A stretch of 37,844 nt of DNA from a virus, in the IMG/VR virus record IMGVR_UViG_3300006805_000069, positions 1 through 37,844 of that record. One strand, written 5' to 3'. The position numbers and the translations under genes are program-made. Shown here one piece after another: positions 37,088-37,844 of this stretch; position 1 is the first letter of the stretch; the number at the start of each line of letters is the position of its first letter. The notes below the pieces were generated by a model. The model searched no databases. It saw only the letters and a program-made list of their open reading frames with translations, and had not been told where the DNA came from.

Positions 37088-37844
<757 letters not shown>

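Overview
The window is an internal or end piece of a tailed-phage genome (or prophage), most likely a podovirus-type phage of an alphaproteobacterium, plausibly Hyphomicrobiales/Rhizobiales. The evidence is a P22-type portal next to a two-subunit terminase, a P22 gp10-like nozzle protein, a GapR/DUF2312 protein (an alphaproteobacterial family) and a membrane-anchored helix-turn-helix protein of a type I associate with rhizobial phages. No integrase, DNA polymerase, lysis gene or tRNA is visible. Family assignments come from reading translations by eye; no database search was possible.

Almost everything is on the minus strand, so genes are transcribed from high to low coordinates, with many ATGA or TAATG stop/start overlaps. 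Reading in that direction: (1) 37844-33008, an accessory block: a DUF6745-like protein whose 5' part is a 12-bp coding tandem repeat running off the window, a C5 cytosine DNA methyltransferase carrying a LAGLIDADG insertion and a long second reading frame, GapR-like, HicB-like and ASCH-domain proteins, and a perfect 16-bp parS site. (2) 31505-32845, a plus-strand island: a tiny membrane peptide and the membrane HTH protein, ended by a strong terminator. (3) 31267-23746, small early/regulatory genes: RHH, winged-helix and XRE regulators, zinc-knuckle proteins, a KTSC protein and two proteins with twin-arginine signal-like N-termini. (4) 23310-9604, DNA packaging and head: TerS, TerL (interrupted by an intein), an InPase-like protein, portal, GroES-like protein, scaffold, major capsid and decoration proteins. 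(5) 9604-1, connector, tail and fibre proteins including two polyglycine proteins and a partial gp10-like nozzle protein, interrupted by a plus-strand HNH homing endonuclease with its own promoter.

The most unusual observations are: a consensus chromosomal parS site with no parA or parB in view; a methyltransferase gene open in two frames, both extended by one 510-bp insertion that carries a LAGLIDADG domain in the second frame; a relic of the terL 3' end downstream of terL that keeps 11 residues identical while 9 of the 11 codons differ synonymously; and a paralogue of a head-module protein fused to a Tat-like signal. Three apparently independent homing-type elements (TerL intein, methyltransferase insert, HNH gene) lie in under 40 kb.
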